This document shows, in pieces, positions 14,430 to 22,127 of a stretch of DNA of 30,422 bases. Below the pieces are notes generated by a model that worked only from the letters and a program-made list of their open reading frames with translations, did no database searches and was not told where the DNA came from. Numbering within the stretch: position 1 is the stretch's first letter; each line of letters opens with the position of its first letter. Source of the DNA: a virus; IMG/VR virus record IMGVR_UViG_3300035181_000624, positions 1 to 30,422 of that record; one strand, given 5' to 3'. The position numbers and the translations under genes were made by a program.

Positions 14430-14573
14430 CTACCATAGTTTATATAGTAACCACAAACAAAAGATTGTTGGTAAGTGAATTAAAACTATGTAGGCTAAAA
14501 AGATAGCAGCAATACATGCTACTGGTACAAATAATAATATTCCTAAAGTTGCTAACATTTCATTATCGCCCAT
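14430..14573 (-). CDS. Very small membrane protein (47 aa)
   Basis: I choose the ATG at 14573 (MGDNEMLATLG), which follows the upstream stop as TAATATG, the same junction used by other genes in this genome. A longer frame to 14615 would overlap the 123-aa gene by 41 bases. Nearly all residues from 7 to 46 are hydrophobic (LLFVPVACIAAIFLAYIVLI), enough for one long or two short membrane spans. Function unknown. Confidence 0.5.
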   Translation of the reverse strand: MGDNEMLATLGILLFVPVACIAAIFLAYIVLIHLPTIFCLWLLYKLW

Positions 14574-14574
14574 A

Positions 14575-14946
14575 TTAAACACCATGTGACATACGATTAT
14601 AAATCTCATCAACAATATGATTTGATTTGACTTTTACACTTTCGACTCCGGCTAATATTCCGGCAATCATATCGATAACACCATCCTCGTAAGTATATGA
14701 ATCTTTACTGCCAAGTGGGAATGATGCGACAAAACCTGCGTGGGTCACAGACCCCTTAGTTAGTGCAACCATGTTACGCAAGGCGTCAGCACACTCATCA
14801 GGACAATTATAGCCTGAGTTCCAACCTAAACCTTTACATATTGTAATTGCACCAGCAAGGTAGAGTTTGTATGCTTGCAGTGTTGAAACTTTGGGATTGA
14901 CTTTTAATAAATCAATTTCCACTTTACGATTTTTTGCTTGGCCCAT
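14575..14946 (-). CDS. Unknown 123-aa soluble protein
   Basis: Starts MGQAKNRKVEIDLLK, a basic opening I recall from various small hypothetical proteins. The middle is helical (STLQAYKLYLAGAITICKGL) with two nearby cysteines around NCPDECADALRNM. No recognised catalytic motif. It is the first gene behind the perfect sigma70 promoter, with AAAGAAG as ribosome site, so it is probably made early and strongly. An early host-directed role is inferred from that alone. Confidence 0.6.
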   Translation of the reverse strand: MGQAKNRKVEIDLLKVNPKVSTLQAYKLYLAGAITICKGLGWNSGYNCPDECADALRNMVALTKGSVTHAGFVASFPLGSKDSYTYEDGVIDMIAGILAGVESVKVKSNHIVDEIYNRMSHGV

Positions 14947-14993
14947 TTTCTTCTTTCATTTATGACTTAGCGTGTTGCTTTGTCTATGTAGTA

Positions 14994-15022
14994 ATTATAC
15001 TGCTATTATTGGATCCTGTCAA
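14994..15022 (-). promoter_or_regulatory. Perfect consensus sigma70 promoter
   Basis: TTGACA (15017-15022), exactly 17 nt, TATAAT (14994-14999) on the minus strand. It drives the 123-aa, 47-aa and 65-aa genes, with about a 40-nt leader. It should be recognised by host RNA polymerase on entry. Confidence 0.9.
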
Positions 15023-15036
15023 TAGGTTTAATAAAC

Positions 15037-15057
15037 TCTAGCCTCTAGCCTCTAGCA
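15037..15057. repeat. Tandem heptamer at the end of the 156-aa gene
   Basis: CTCTAGC is repeated three times in a row and a degenerate fourth unit follows (ATCTAGT). It covers the stop codon of the 156-aa gene. Because seven is not a multiple of three, slippage would alter the protein's C-terminus. Confidence 0.8.
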
Positions 15058-15515
15058 TCTAGTCTATAATTAAACCCTAGTATGCTATCAGCATATGCAC
15101 GAGCCCCGAAATACATGCGTAAGTTTTTATTTAACTTGTATTGCACATTATGCTTAATACAATATGCAGTTATATCCGCGTCATCCATATAATTTTTCTG
15201 TTCCACTTTATCTAGTTTGTAAAAAGTACCTTTTACTAAAGCCCACTCTAGATAACGAATGCCTTCCGCATCCATTGTTGTATTATGTGCATTAACCCAA
15301 AACTCAATTTTGCCTGAGTGGTAAGTGTATGTATTATAATCGCTTACACCTGTACTACCATATGCTTTTACTTGCCGGCCAAAACGCAAGTGGGTGTGGG
15401 GTAAATTATGTTTCTCCACAAGTTCTGTTATACGCACAATCATCGTATCTAGAAAGTTTTGTTCTATTGCATCGTGTGGTTTAAATTTAGCATGACATAC
15501 TGTAAGTGTTTTCAT
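15045..15515 (-). CDS. Unknown 156-aa protein (parent of a duplicated fragment)
   Basis: The start is set at 15515 (MKTLTVCHAKFKPHDAIEQN), inside a frame that stays open to 15599 but would cover the promoter. No family recognised. It has several His and aromatic residues (KHNLPHTHLRFGRQ, DYNTYTYHSGKIEFW) and looks alpha/beta. A strong promoter (TTGACA-17-TATAGT) lies 40 bases upstream. Part of this gene (15289-15355) recurs as a decayed copy at 16600-16666 beyond the methyltransferase. It is divergent from that methyltransferase and might be functionally linked, but there is no direct evidence. Confidence 0.6.
   Translation of the reverse strand: MKTLTVCHAKFKPHDAIEQNFLDTMIVRITELVEKHNLPHTHLRFGRQVKAYGSTGVSDYNTYTYHSGKIEFWVNAHNTTMDAEGIRYLEWALVKGTFYKLDKVEQKNYMDDADITAYCIKHNVQYKLNKNLRMYFGARAYADSILGFNYRLDARG
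15289..15355. repeat. 67-bp direct repeat, copy 1 (in the 156-aa gene)
   Basis: Matches 16600-16666 at 61 of 67 positions in the same orientation, 1311 bases apart. The copies flank the 5' part of the 156-aa gene and the whole methyltransferase. Confidence 0.9.
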
Positions 15516-15554
15516 TCTATTCTTTCTTTGTCTATGCGTTAGTGCATGTATATA

Positions 15555-15583
15555 ACTATAAAGCACTCTTAGAGATGTGTCAA
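15555..15583 (-). promoter_or_regulatory. Sigma70 promoter of the 156-aa gene
   Basis: TTGACA (15578-15583), exactly 17 nt, TATAGT (15555-15560) on the minus strand. Its -35 lies only 18 bases from that of the divergent methyltransferase promoter, so both could share control. Confidence 0.8.
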
Positions 15584-15601
15584 ACGGATTTAACATCAAA
15601 T

Positions 15602-15630
15602 TTGACTTTTGTAGTGCGAGATTTTATCAT
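15602..15630 (+). promoter_or_regulatory. Sigma70 promoter of the methyltransferase
   Basis: TTGACT (15602-15607), exactly 17 nt, TATCAT (15625-15630) on the plus strand; the ATG follows 25 bases later. Confidence 0.75.
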
Positions 15631-15655
15631 TGAAACGACTTACAGGAAATTAAGA

Positions 15656-16606
15656 ATGATTACAATAATAAACGGTGACATGATAGAACAAGAAAGTCTT
15701 ATAAAGGATGATAGTATAGATTTAATATTAACTGACCCACCATATAATATATCCGAAAACGGCGCAAAACCCGTGTGGATTAATAAGGAAACCGGTAAAG
15801 ACAAAAATTCTATACATAGTCAAAAATTTTCGGAATCATTTTCCGAAAACTGGGATGCCATAACACACGACGAATTTTTGTCTCAGATGGATCAATGGGC
15901 TAATATTTGGTTTAATAAGTTGAAAAAGGGCGGAAGTTTTGCAGTTTTTATTTCAGATCAATATATAAGTTATCTTTGGAAGATTATGGAAAATGCAGGA
16001 TTTGAACCAAAAAGAATATGGACTTGGAAAAAACCGGCCGCAGTACCGTTTAATAGAAGCGTAAATCCGGTTAGCGGGTGTGAATATATATTATGGGGTA
16101 TAAAACCGGGAGGAAAAAGAACATTTAATAGTGACACATCGTTAAATTCTCGAATAGATAAGTTTAGTATGGCCGATAAAATTTCAAGTATTATATATAA
16201 ACATACACGGGAGGATTTAGGAGTTAAAACTTTAGAAACTATTTTCGAAGAGGCGTTAACAGAAGCCAAGGAAGTGTATGCTTCACGAAAAACTACAGGT
16301 GATATTATTCATGCTGTAGTACCTAATACAATAACATATAGTGGCGGGCTGGGTAATAGAATCCACCCAACAGAAAAACCTGTAGTAGTTTTAGAATATT
16401 TTATAGAATTACTCAGTAATAAAGGTGATATTGTATTAGATACTTTTGCCGGTAGTGGATCGTGTGGTGTTGCGTGTAATACTTTAGATAGAAATTGTGT
16501 ATTGATAGAACGGGATAAGAAAATGTTTACTTCGATGGAAGAAAGATTATTTCCAGAAAATTTACAATTATTCAATATTAACTCGGAAATAATCTCACAG
16601 CATTAA
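15656..16606 (+). CDS. Beta-class adenine-N6/cytosine-N4 DNA methyltransferase
   Basis: The start is set at 15656 (316 aa) because AGGAA precedes it and the promoter ends just before; the frame is open further upstream without a site. DPPYNI at 27-32 is the catalytic motif and stands N-terminal. HPTEKP at 237-242 and DTFAGSGSCG at 262-271 (SAM-binding FxGxG) are C-terminal, which is the beta-class order. The middle (about 150-230) is the likely target-recognition region. No restriction partner is seen, so it is an orphan enzyme, probably protecting phage DNA from host cleavage. The last codons and stop lie in a duplicated piece of the 156-aa gene, suggesting acquisition or rearrangement. Confidence 0.92.
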   Translation: MITIINGDMIEQESLIKDDSIDLILTDPPYNISENGAKPVWINKETGKDKNSIHSQKFSESFSENWDAITHDEFLSQMDQWANIWFNKLKKGGSFAVFISDQYISYLWKIMENAGFEPKRIWTWKKPAAVPFNRSVNPVSGCEYILWGIKPGGKRTFNSDTSLNSRIDKFSMADKISSIIYKHTREDLGVKTLETIFEEALTEAKEVYASRKTTGDIIHAVVPNTITYSGGLGNRIHPTEKPVVVLEYFIELLSNKGDIVLDTFAGSGSCGVACNTLDRNCVLIERDKKMFTSMEERLFPENLQLFNINSEIISQH

Positions 16607-16666
16607 CCTAAAACTCAATTTTACCTGATTTGTAAGTGTATGTATTATAATCGCTTACACTTATAC
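16600..16666 (-). pseudogene. Decayed fragment of the 156-aa gene (direct repeat copy 2)
   Basis: On the minus strand this encodes VSDYNTYTY-K-SGKIEF, then a stop where the parent has Trp (TGG to TAG). One change (GGC to GGT) is silent and one codon (CAC to AAA) is replaced. The fragment is internal to the parent gene and has no start. It supplies the stop codon of the methyltransferase on the other strand. It looks like the footprint of a duplication or of a lost paralogue. Confidence 0.8.
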
Positions 16667-16668
16667 AC

Positions 16669-16697
16669 ATAATACTATAAGAGCATTTTGTTGTCAA
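16669..16697 (-). promoter_or_regulatory. Sigma70-type promoter pointing antisense into the methyltransferase
   Basis: TTGACA (16692-16697), exactly 17 nt, TATTAT (16669-16674) on the minus strand. The first sequence transcribed is the pseudogene fragment, then the antisense strand of the methyltransferase. No intact gene lies within reach in its direction before the 156-aa gene. Confidence 0.7.
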
Positions 16698-16712
16698 CAG
16701 ATTTTATGGATT

Positions 16713-17024
16713 TTATGGATTTGTTGGTAGCGTGGCGTGGTTATATGTTACTACTAAATTTCCATCTTTGTCGAATACTTGTACGAAATAAGCACCTTCA
16801 CCGTATATAATTGCTCTTCCTGAACTATCTAAAGTAATAATAGACTCTCTTACTACAGATAGACTAAAATCACTGAAAGAATCTTTAAACACTGAAGTAT
16901 CAGCGGCACTAAACATCTTAATAGTGCCGCCTGCATATGGATTATTATCAACATCTACCCATTGAGATTGTAGTGCTGGGGTCATTATGAAAGGATCTAA
17001 GTAAGGGGTTACTATAGTGACCAT
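16713..17024 (-). CDS. Tailspike-stem-like protein 2 (last gene of the virion operon)
   Basis: A 103-aa beta-rich protein. The core SQWVDVDNNPYAGGTIKMFS through DSSGRAIIYGEGAYFVQVFD resembles the N-terminal head-binding domain type of P22-like tailspikes, where the protein attaches to the virion. It is a paralogue of the 99-aa gene just upstream and is joined to it by TAATG. No receptor-binding or glycan-cleaving part follows, so it is either a stand-alone adaptor or the stem of a split spike. No terminator is seen after it; a tandem 9-mer (TTTTATGGA) follows. Confidence 0.6.
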   Translation of the reverse strand: MVTIVTPYLDPFIMTPALQSQWVDVDNNPYAGGTIKMFSAADTSVFKDSFSDFSLSVVRESIITLDSSGRAIIYGEGAYFVQVFDKDGNLVVTYNHATLPTNP

Positions 17025-17323
17025 TACACGACTCCCACGATAACAACATTACCGCTCGCCCACCCAACATTATCAATAACCGAAACAATAGTGCCCGCAC
17101 TATCCTTCACAACAAGTCTATAAAATCCCACGCCATAAAAATCTTGTTTACCATTTTCATCTAAAGAAATAGGGTTTGTTAAAGCTACATGCATGGCTGC
17201 AGAAGTCCATACAGTCTTTGGAATAGAAGTCCCGGCAAGACATGTGTCAATGTAGCCAAAAGCTAAAGGTTTGCCGTTATTATCTAGCCAGGCAGTTTGT
17301 TGTGAAGGTAAAATTGCTGACAT
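17024..17323 (-). CDS. Tailspike-stem-like protein 1
   Basis: A 99-aa protein with the ATG at 17323, joined to the upstream gene by TAATATG (a longer frame to 17383 would overlap it). TAWLDNNGKPLAFGYIDTC, then ISLDENGKQDFYGVGFYRLV and KDSAGTIVSVIDN, line up with the next gene's TLDSSGRAIIYGEGAYFVQV and FDKDGNLV. This fits the fold of P22 tailspike head-binding domains, although the identity is inferred from pattern only. It probably docks a receptor-binding protein or caps the tail. Confidence 0.6.
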   Translation of the reverse strand: MSAILPSQQTAWLDNNGKPLAFGYIDTCLAGTSIPKTVWTSAAMHVALTNPISLDENGKQDFYGVGFYRLVVKDSAGTIVSVIDNVGWASGNVVIVGVV

Positions 17324-17324
17324 A

Positions 17325-19106
17325 TTATTCGGATCCTTTTTTAAATTTCTTAAGTTTAGGTATATTTTGCATAGTATTTGCAATATTATTTTGTAAATTC
17401 TGTTTGACAGGTCTACTAATTTGTTTTAATAATGCAGCCTTCTGTTCGGGTGCCAGTGTAGCTACCTGTTGAGTTATATCCTTAAATTGTGCAATTATCG
17501 GCGAATTTACGGGCGAAGAAGACATTATTTTAGTCATCCCTGTAAGTGCTTCACTTAATTGTGGAGTTGTTTTCGCAGCAGATAGGTTAATAAGTGCATC
17601 TCTAGCAACTGGAGAGTTAAGTGCCCACTTAGAAAATCTTGTAAGAGCGATTTCAGTGCCTAGGTTTCCGACAGCAGTTAAAGGGCTTGCAATAGCGTGA
17701 GGAACTGCATGTAATAATACAGAAAGACCTAGTAAGTTTTGGAAATCTGAGCCACCGGCCTTTTGTGCAATAGTTTGTAAATTACTTGTTGCATCCAGTA
17801 GACTACTTAATCCTTGTAAAGACCAAGCTTGCGGCCCTTTTAGAGAGGTTCCTTCTAAACCAAGAGTGGAACTCATATCTTTTATGTGGCTAGCAACTTG
17901 CCCCAAATTGATAACACCATCTTTAGTTGCTTCAGCAGCACCCTTACCGATTAGGGCAGATAGAGTTGCATACTTTCCTTCCGTAGATAGAGTATTAAAT
18001 ACTGGGGATATATCCTTTAAAGGCTGGGCTAGTAACGCTTCAGGATTTGGATGTTCCTTCGATAGAATACTAAGCGCATCACCACCAGCCGAAGAATTAA
18101 GTGATTCTCTAGCGGCATTAGGGATACCTTGGGCAATTGCCGCTTTTTCTCCTGCCGCTTTTTCTAATCCACCCAAAGGCCCTTTTAAGAAAGGTGTTTT
18201 AGCGCCGAATTGTTGTATTGCTTGTAGGGTTGTATTTCCGGTTGCTTCCGGTATACCTACAGCCTTGCCTACATTTAACGCATTTGCTGTATCTACAATT
18301 TCGTTTGCTAAAGCATCACCGTTAGAATTTAACATTCTAGCACCACCTTTTGCAGTAGCACTCGCTGCCATACCAGTACCTTTTAGCACACCACCGACTA
18401 CTGCTCCTTCGGTAGCACCTGTAATTGGATGCTCTGGATCACTTAAAGCACCATAAATAGCACCTTCGGTAGGTAAGGCTAACGCACCTAATCCACCTTC
18501 TACTAAAGCACCTCGTGCTGCACCAGCAATTGGCCCACCTAGTAATGCAGGCCCAACAACCTCCCCTACAGAATTCATTATAGGTTTAGAGTAAAGTCCG
18601 CTATGTGTATCCACATTTGTACCTTGTTTTACTCGTTGCGCATAGTTTGATTGATTGATAGCATTATCTAGTTTCGATAATTCTATTTCTGCAGGTGTTC
18701 TAACCAGTGAAAGAGCAGCACGACCAATCTTACGAATACCTTCTTCAAGGCCTTGTTCGGTGTTTGATAAACCTTTAGTAAACCAGTTAGTATCTGGTGT
18801 TGCATTCGACATCGGGCCAAATCCATAAGCAGAAGAACCGTTACCTGTTGCATTCGCTTTTACTAAATCGTTAAAGCCTGGAGCTTTGGCGGCCAAGTCA
18901 CCCACAATTCCAACCGCGTTTGCGAACTTCTTTATATCCTCGCCTGTAGCATTTGGCGATAGATAAATCTCTTGTGGCTGATATTGTGCTTTAGGTATTG
19001 CACTCGAAATAGAATCGAATGAGTTACTTGCTTGCTTAATAGGAACAGCACTCGAAATAGAATCGAATGAGTTATTATCAGTTGATGATGAAAAACTATC
19101 AGCCAT
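17325..19106 (-). CDS. Candidate DNA-ejection (internal virion) protein, 593 aa
   Basis: It occupies the place of the last P22 ejection proteins (gp20/gp16). The N-terminus has a tandem 16-residue repeat with NSFDSISSA at 12-20 and 28-36. The middle is rich in Gly/Ala helices (GPALLGGPIAGAARGALVEG, EGAVVGGVLKGTGMAASATA) that could insert in membranes. The C-terminal third is helical with a basic end (NIPKLKKFKKGSE). No lytic transglycosylase motif was seen. Such proteins leave the capsid ahead of DNA and help it cross the envelope. The role is inferred from gene order and composition. Confidence 0.6.
   Translation of the reverse strand: MADSFSSSTDNNSFDSISSAVPIKQASNSFDSISSAIPKAQYQPQEIYLSPNATGEDIKKFANAVGIVGDLAAKAPGFNDLVKANATGNGSSAYGFGPMSNATPDTNWFTKGLSNTEQGLEEGIRKIGRAALSLVRTPAEIELSKLDNAINQSNYAQRVKQGTNVDTHSGLYSKPIMNSVGEVVGPALLGGPIAGAARGALVEGGLGALALPTEGAIYGALSDPEHPITGATEGAVVGGVLKGTGMAASATAKGGARMLNSNGDALANEIVDTANALNVGKAVGIPEATGNTTLQAIQQFGAKTPFLKGPLGGLEKAAGEKAAIAQGIPNAARESLNSSAGGDALSILSKEHPNPEALLAQPLKDISPVFNTLSTEGKYATLSALIGKGAAEATKDGVINLGQVASHIKDMSSTLGLEGTSLKGPQAWSLQGLSSLLDATSNLQTIAQKAGGSDFQNLLGLSVLLHAVPHAIASPLTAVGNLGTEIALTRFSKWALNSPVARDALINLSAAKTTPQLSEALTGMTKIMSSSPVNSPIIAQFKDITQQVATLAPEQKAALLKQISRPVKQNLQNNIANTMQNIPKLKKFKKGSE
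19000..19074. repeat. 27-bp direct repeat, 48-bp period, in the 593-aa gene
   Basis: Two identical 27-base copies (19000-19026 and 19048-19074) encode the duplicated NSFDSISSA. The high DNA identity points to a recent tandem duplication of 16 codons. Confidence 0.9.
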
Positions 19107-19108
19107 TC

Positions 19109-20926
19109 TTAATGCCTTATTCTTAATACGCCGTCCGGGTCAATAAATTGTGTGCCGGGTTTAAGTAATGCTGCCTCTTGTGCTGTTTTAACAATAGGTG
19201 TGCTTGGTTGAGCACCGCGTTGTCCTAACGACTCATTTGCCGACGGAGAACTACCTAGTTTACCAATAACTGCTGCTGCGCGGCCACCATTCGGTGTTTG
19301 TACTGCGGTATCGGAGGCAATTTCACCACTTGTTTTCGGCTTATATGATGGTGCAATAGGTTGTGCGCCTGGAACAATTTTTGTAAGAAACGCATTATTA
19401 CTTGCTAATCGTTGCTGGTTGATTGCTAAACTACTATTTAGATACTCATTAGCATAGGTTAAAGAATTTAAGACTTGTTCTTTATTATCTAGAATACTTA
19501 ATTTACCACCCACAGCATCGTGTGCAAGTTTCATCCTTTCATCAGACGATCCTGACCCTTTCACTCCCGCTGAAGATAAATCTTGCATTTCTACTTCAGT
19601 TAAAGATGATCCCAAACGACTCATTAATGTACTACTTAAAGGTAGTTTACCATCGATGATATCTGTACCCAAATACTTTGCTAAGTTTTGTTTCGTGCCA
19701 GGATCCATACCAGCAGCACTCACATAGTAAGCACCGCCAGCACCTGCTTGCAACGAGCCATTTTTGATAACAGTTGATAAGAAATTTATATCATCTTTTG
19801 TTTGATTAATCCTATCAATCTGTTTAGAAGCGGTAGCAGTCTTTTCAGTTAAAGTTACACCTTCTTTTGCCTGTGCAAGTGATAAGTTTCCTTGATTTAC
19901 ACCCGAATTTATTCTCGCAGTATTAGCATTTTGTTGGTCAGTCGTATTTTGAATAGATCTACGGATAACTTCTGACTGAGTATCTTGGTTCTTTCGAGCT
20001 TGTTCTGCAATAGCTAACCCTTTTGAAGAAGCGCCTGCCATTTGTGCTAAATGTGCAGCACCTTCTGGAGTAGTCGCATCAATACCTAGTAATTGTGCTG
20101 CGTTCTGATAAGTATTCGCCAAAGCTGTTGCGGTCGGCTTCCCACCGTTTGCCGCAGATGAGCGATTCATCTCGTCGATAATAGCAAACGCTTGGTTGTT
20201 TTTGTTATCTAAAATAATGCCTTGCGCTTCAGCACCAGTCTTATTACCACTAGCAATCTTATCTGCAATTTCAGCAGTTGTTTTTGCAAGTTCTAATCTA
20301 TTCTTCGAAGTATTGTAGCGATAAGCTGCAACATCTTGTGGATTTACATTTGGATTTTGCATCATTTGTCGTGTTGCAGCATCCATAAAATCTTCACTTA
20401 GTGGATTTATTGCACCCGTCGGTAAATGCGATTCTGTTGATAAGTGGCTATGTACATCATCCACTGTCGGCACTTTCATTGGTGCTGGTTGCGTTGGAAT
20501 CATACTTTCTTGAGACGGAGCACCAGCACCACTTCTTTGCATTAAATTATCGCCGACTGGAGTTGCCGACTGTTGTGCAGTAGTATTTTCCGAAACAGGT
20601 GCTTGACTTTGTTGTGGTTGTGGTTGCTGTTGAACTTGATTTGATTGATTTGCTTGTGATTGCATCTCCGAAATTGTTTTTCGTTGTGCATCCATCATAC
20701 CTTTCTTACTAGCCAAGTCAATTGCAGCACTTTGGTTCTGCATATCTCTACCAGCCGCTTCAGAATTAACATTCCCCACTTGTGCTCTTGTTAAGTCAGC
20801 ATTCGCTTGAGGCGCACCAGCTGCCAAATTGGCTTGTTGAATTGCTGCTGCTGCATTCGACTGTGCTGCTGCTGCTTGTTGTTGATTTACCTCGGAAGGT
20901 AGCATCCAGTTTAGTGCTGATACCAT
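19109..20926 (-). CDS. Candidate DNA-ejection (internal virion) protein, 605 aa
   Basis: Strongly biased composition: Q/A/N-rich helices in the first 120 residues (VNQQQAAAAQSNAAAAIQQA, QVQQQPQPQQSQAPV), then long helical segments with little hydrophobicity, and a disordered-looking Ser/Pro tail. There are no transmembrane spans or enzyme motifs. It follows the S74-containing gene by TAATATG and precedes the 593-aa gene by two bases, so the three form a tight unit. The order matches the P22 ejection-protein block (gp7, gp20, gp16). Function is inferred from position. Confidence 0.6.
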   Translation of the reverse strand: MVSALNWMLPSEVNQQQAAAAQSNAAAAIQQANLAAGAPQANADLTRAQVGNVNSEAAGRDMQNQSAAIDLASKKGMMDAQRKTISEMQSQANQSNQVQQQPQPQQSQAPVSENTTAQQSATPVGDNLMQRSGAGAPSQESMIPTQPAPMKVPTVDDVHSHLSTESHLPTGAINPLSEDFMDAATRQMMQNPNVNPQDVAAYRYNTSKNRLELAKTTAEIADKIASGNKTGAEAQGIILDNKNNQAFAIIDEMNRSSAANGGKPTATALANTYQNAAQLLGIDATTPEGAAHLAQMAGASSKGLAIAEQARKNQDTQSEVIRRSIQNTTDQQNANTARINSGVNQGNLSLAQAKEGVTLTEKTATASKQIDRINQTKDDINFLSTVIKNGSLQAGAGGAYYVSAAGMDPGTKQNLAKYLGTDIIDGKLPLSSTLMSRLGSSLTEVEMQDLSSAGVKGSGSSDERMKLAHDAVGGKLSILDNKEQVLNSLTYANEYLNSSLAINQQRLASNNAFLTKIVPGAQPIAPSYKPKTSGEIASDTAVQTPNGGRAAAVIGKLGSSPSANESLGQRGAQPSTPIVKTAQEAALLKPGTQFIDPDGVLRIRH

Positions 20927-20927
20927 A

Positions 20928-22118
20928 TTAGCCTCTTGATTTTTCTAAAGCATTCATTCTTTTATTTAATTCAGCAACTGCCGCTAATGCAAAACTACCT
21001 GCTTTCGCCCCATTTATAGTCATTGGAGATGTATTATTTACCATATCTTTTGCAGGTGTTTTCATAACATCTTGGGCAATAATACCACTTTGTCTACCGC
21101 TTGGTGCGCCCATTGCTTGTGCTTGTTCGTTGTATTCGTAAGTCTTGGCGTGCATTCCGTTTAAGGAGTCGTTTACATCTTTTGAAGACATTGGTTTAAT
21201 ATCTTCTTTAGTATTCATATCACTAAACCAATCACTTATTGTTGAACCTAAATCACTCAGATTCGAACCTAAACTACCCGATCCACCGCTAAAAGCATTC
21301 CAAACACCGTTTGCAGCATTTGCAGCACCCAAATAATTATTAACATTATTACCAGCACCAGCAGCATTACCCTGAGTGATAGCATTAGCATTTGTTTGTC
21401 CAATATTTTGGTTAAGTTGTGCTAATTGACCTCCAGTAGCGATGCCGTTATTTGTTTGATCACCTAAAGCATTCGAGCCTGCCTGAATAATAGGGGCTAA
21501 CTGATTATTTGCACTTAAACCACCCTGATACAAAGTATTACCAATACCGATATCTTGGCCACGCGCTGCTAAAGCATTTTGAGTTGCATTTTGATAGTTC
21601 TGAGAAGCTAATCCTGAAGCATAAGATGCAATATCTTTTAATCCCGCACCCGATAAAACACCTCCACGTGCTGCGGCCGAACCTTGAATAGCATTCATAC
21701 CTTGTTTCATTGTAAATGCCATAGAAGGGTCTAAATATTTATTTACATCTAGTCCGCCCGACTGAATACCTTGCAAGGTACCTATTTGACTATGCCCAGC
21801 ATTCACATACGGGGCAGTATTCGCCATCATTTGATTACTTGCACCTGCACCGGCTTGAATAGTCGGAACTGTTAGACCGCTTGTTTGTCCATAAATATTA
21901 TTTACAGCATTTATACCGTTGTTTAATCCAGCAACTGCTGCACTTCCTGCTTGTCCCGGAGATTTTTGATTATTTTGATTTTGTTGGTACTGGCCGTATG
22001 CACCAATTCCGTTAACAATCGCATCACCCCACCCACCCGTAGATTGTTGTGCCTGTGTTTGTGGGACTTGCCCACCAGAATTCATGCTGTTCACTGTACC
22101 TAATATTGAAAGTGCCAT
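20928..22118 (-). CDS. Virion protein with C-terminal S74 chaperone (self-cleaving) domain
   Basis: A 396-aa protein. Residues 1-290 are Gly/Ala/Asn/Gln-rich and mostly helical, like ejection or needle proteins. Residues 296-396 match the intramolecular chaperone of endosialidases and many fibres. Ser299-Asp300 and Lys304 give the S-D-x-x-x-K catalytic pair with the usual five-residue spacing. SGIIAQDV at 344-351 and a closing coiled coil (ALAAVAELNKRMNALEKS) follow. In known members it trimerises the protein and then cuts itself off before the Ser. Its presence in the first gene of the ejection block, not in a fibre, is unusual. The gene starts with TTAAGGA upstream. Confidence 0.75.
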   Translation of the reverse strand: MALSILGTVNSMNSGGQVPQTQAQQSTGGWGDAIVNGIGAYGQYQQNQNNQKSPGQAGSAAVAGLNNGINAVNNIYGQTSGLTVPTIQAGAGASNQMMANTAPYVNAGHSQIGTLQGIQSGGLDVNKYLDPSMAFTMKQGMNAIQGSAAARGGVLSGAGLKDIASYASGLASQNYQNATQNALAARGQDIGIGNTLYQGGLSANNQLAPIIQAGSNALGDQTNNGIATGGQLAQLNQNIGQTNANAITQGNAAGAGNNVNNYLGAANAANGVWNAFSGGSGSLGSNLSDLGSTISDWFSDMNTKEDIKPMSSKDVNDSLNGMHAKTYEYNEQAQAMGAPSGRQSGIIAQDVMKTPAKDMVNNTSPMTINGAKAGSFALAAVAELNKRMNALEKSRG

Positions 22119-22127
22119 AATCTGTCC

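Noticed and set aside
15516-15655. Extended N-termini for both the methyltransferase and the 156-aa gene (frames stay open here)
   Set aside because: The stretch holds two divergent sigma70 promoters, and the chosen internal starts lie just downstream of them; the methyltransferase start also has a ribosome site.
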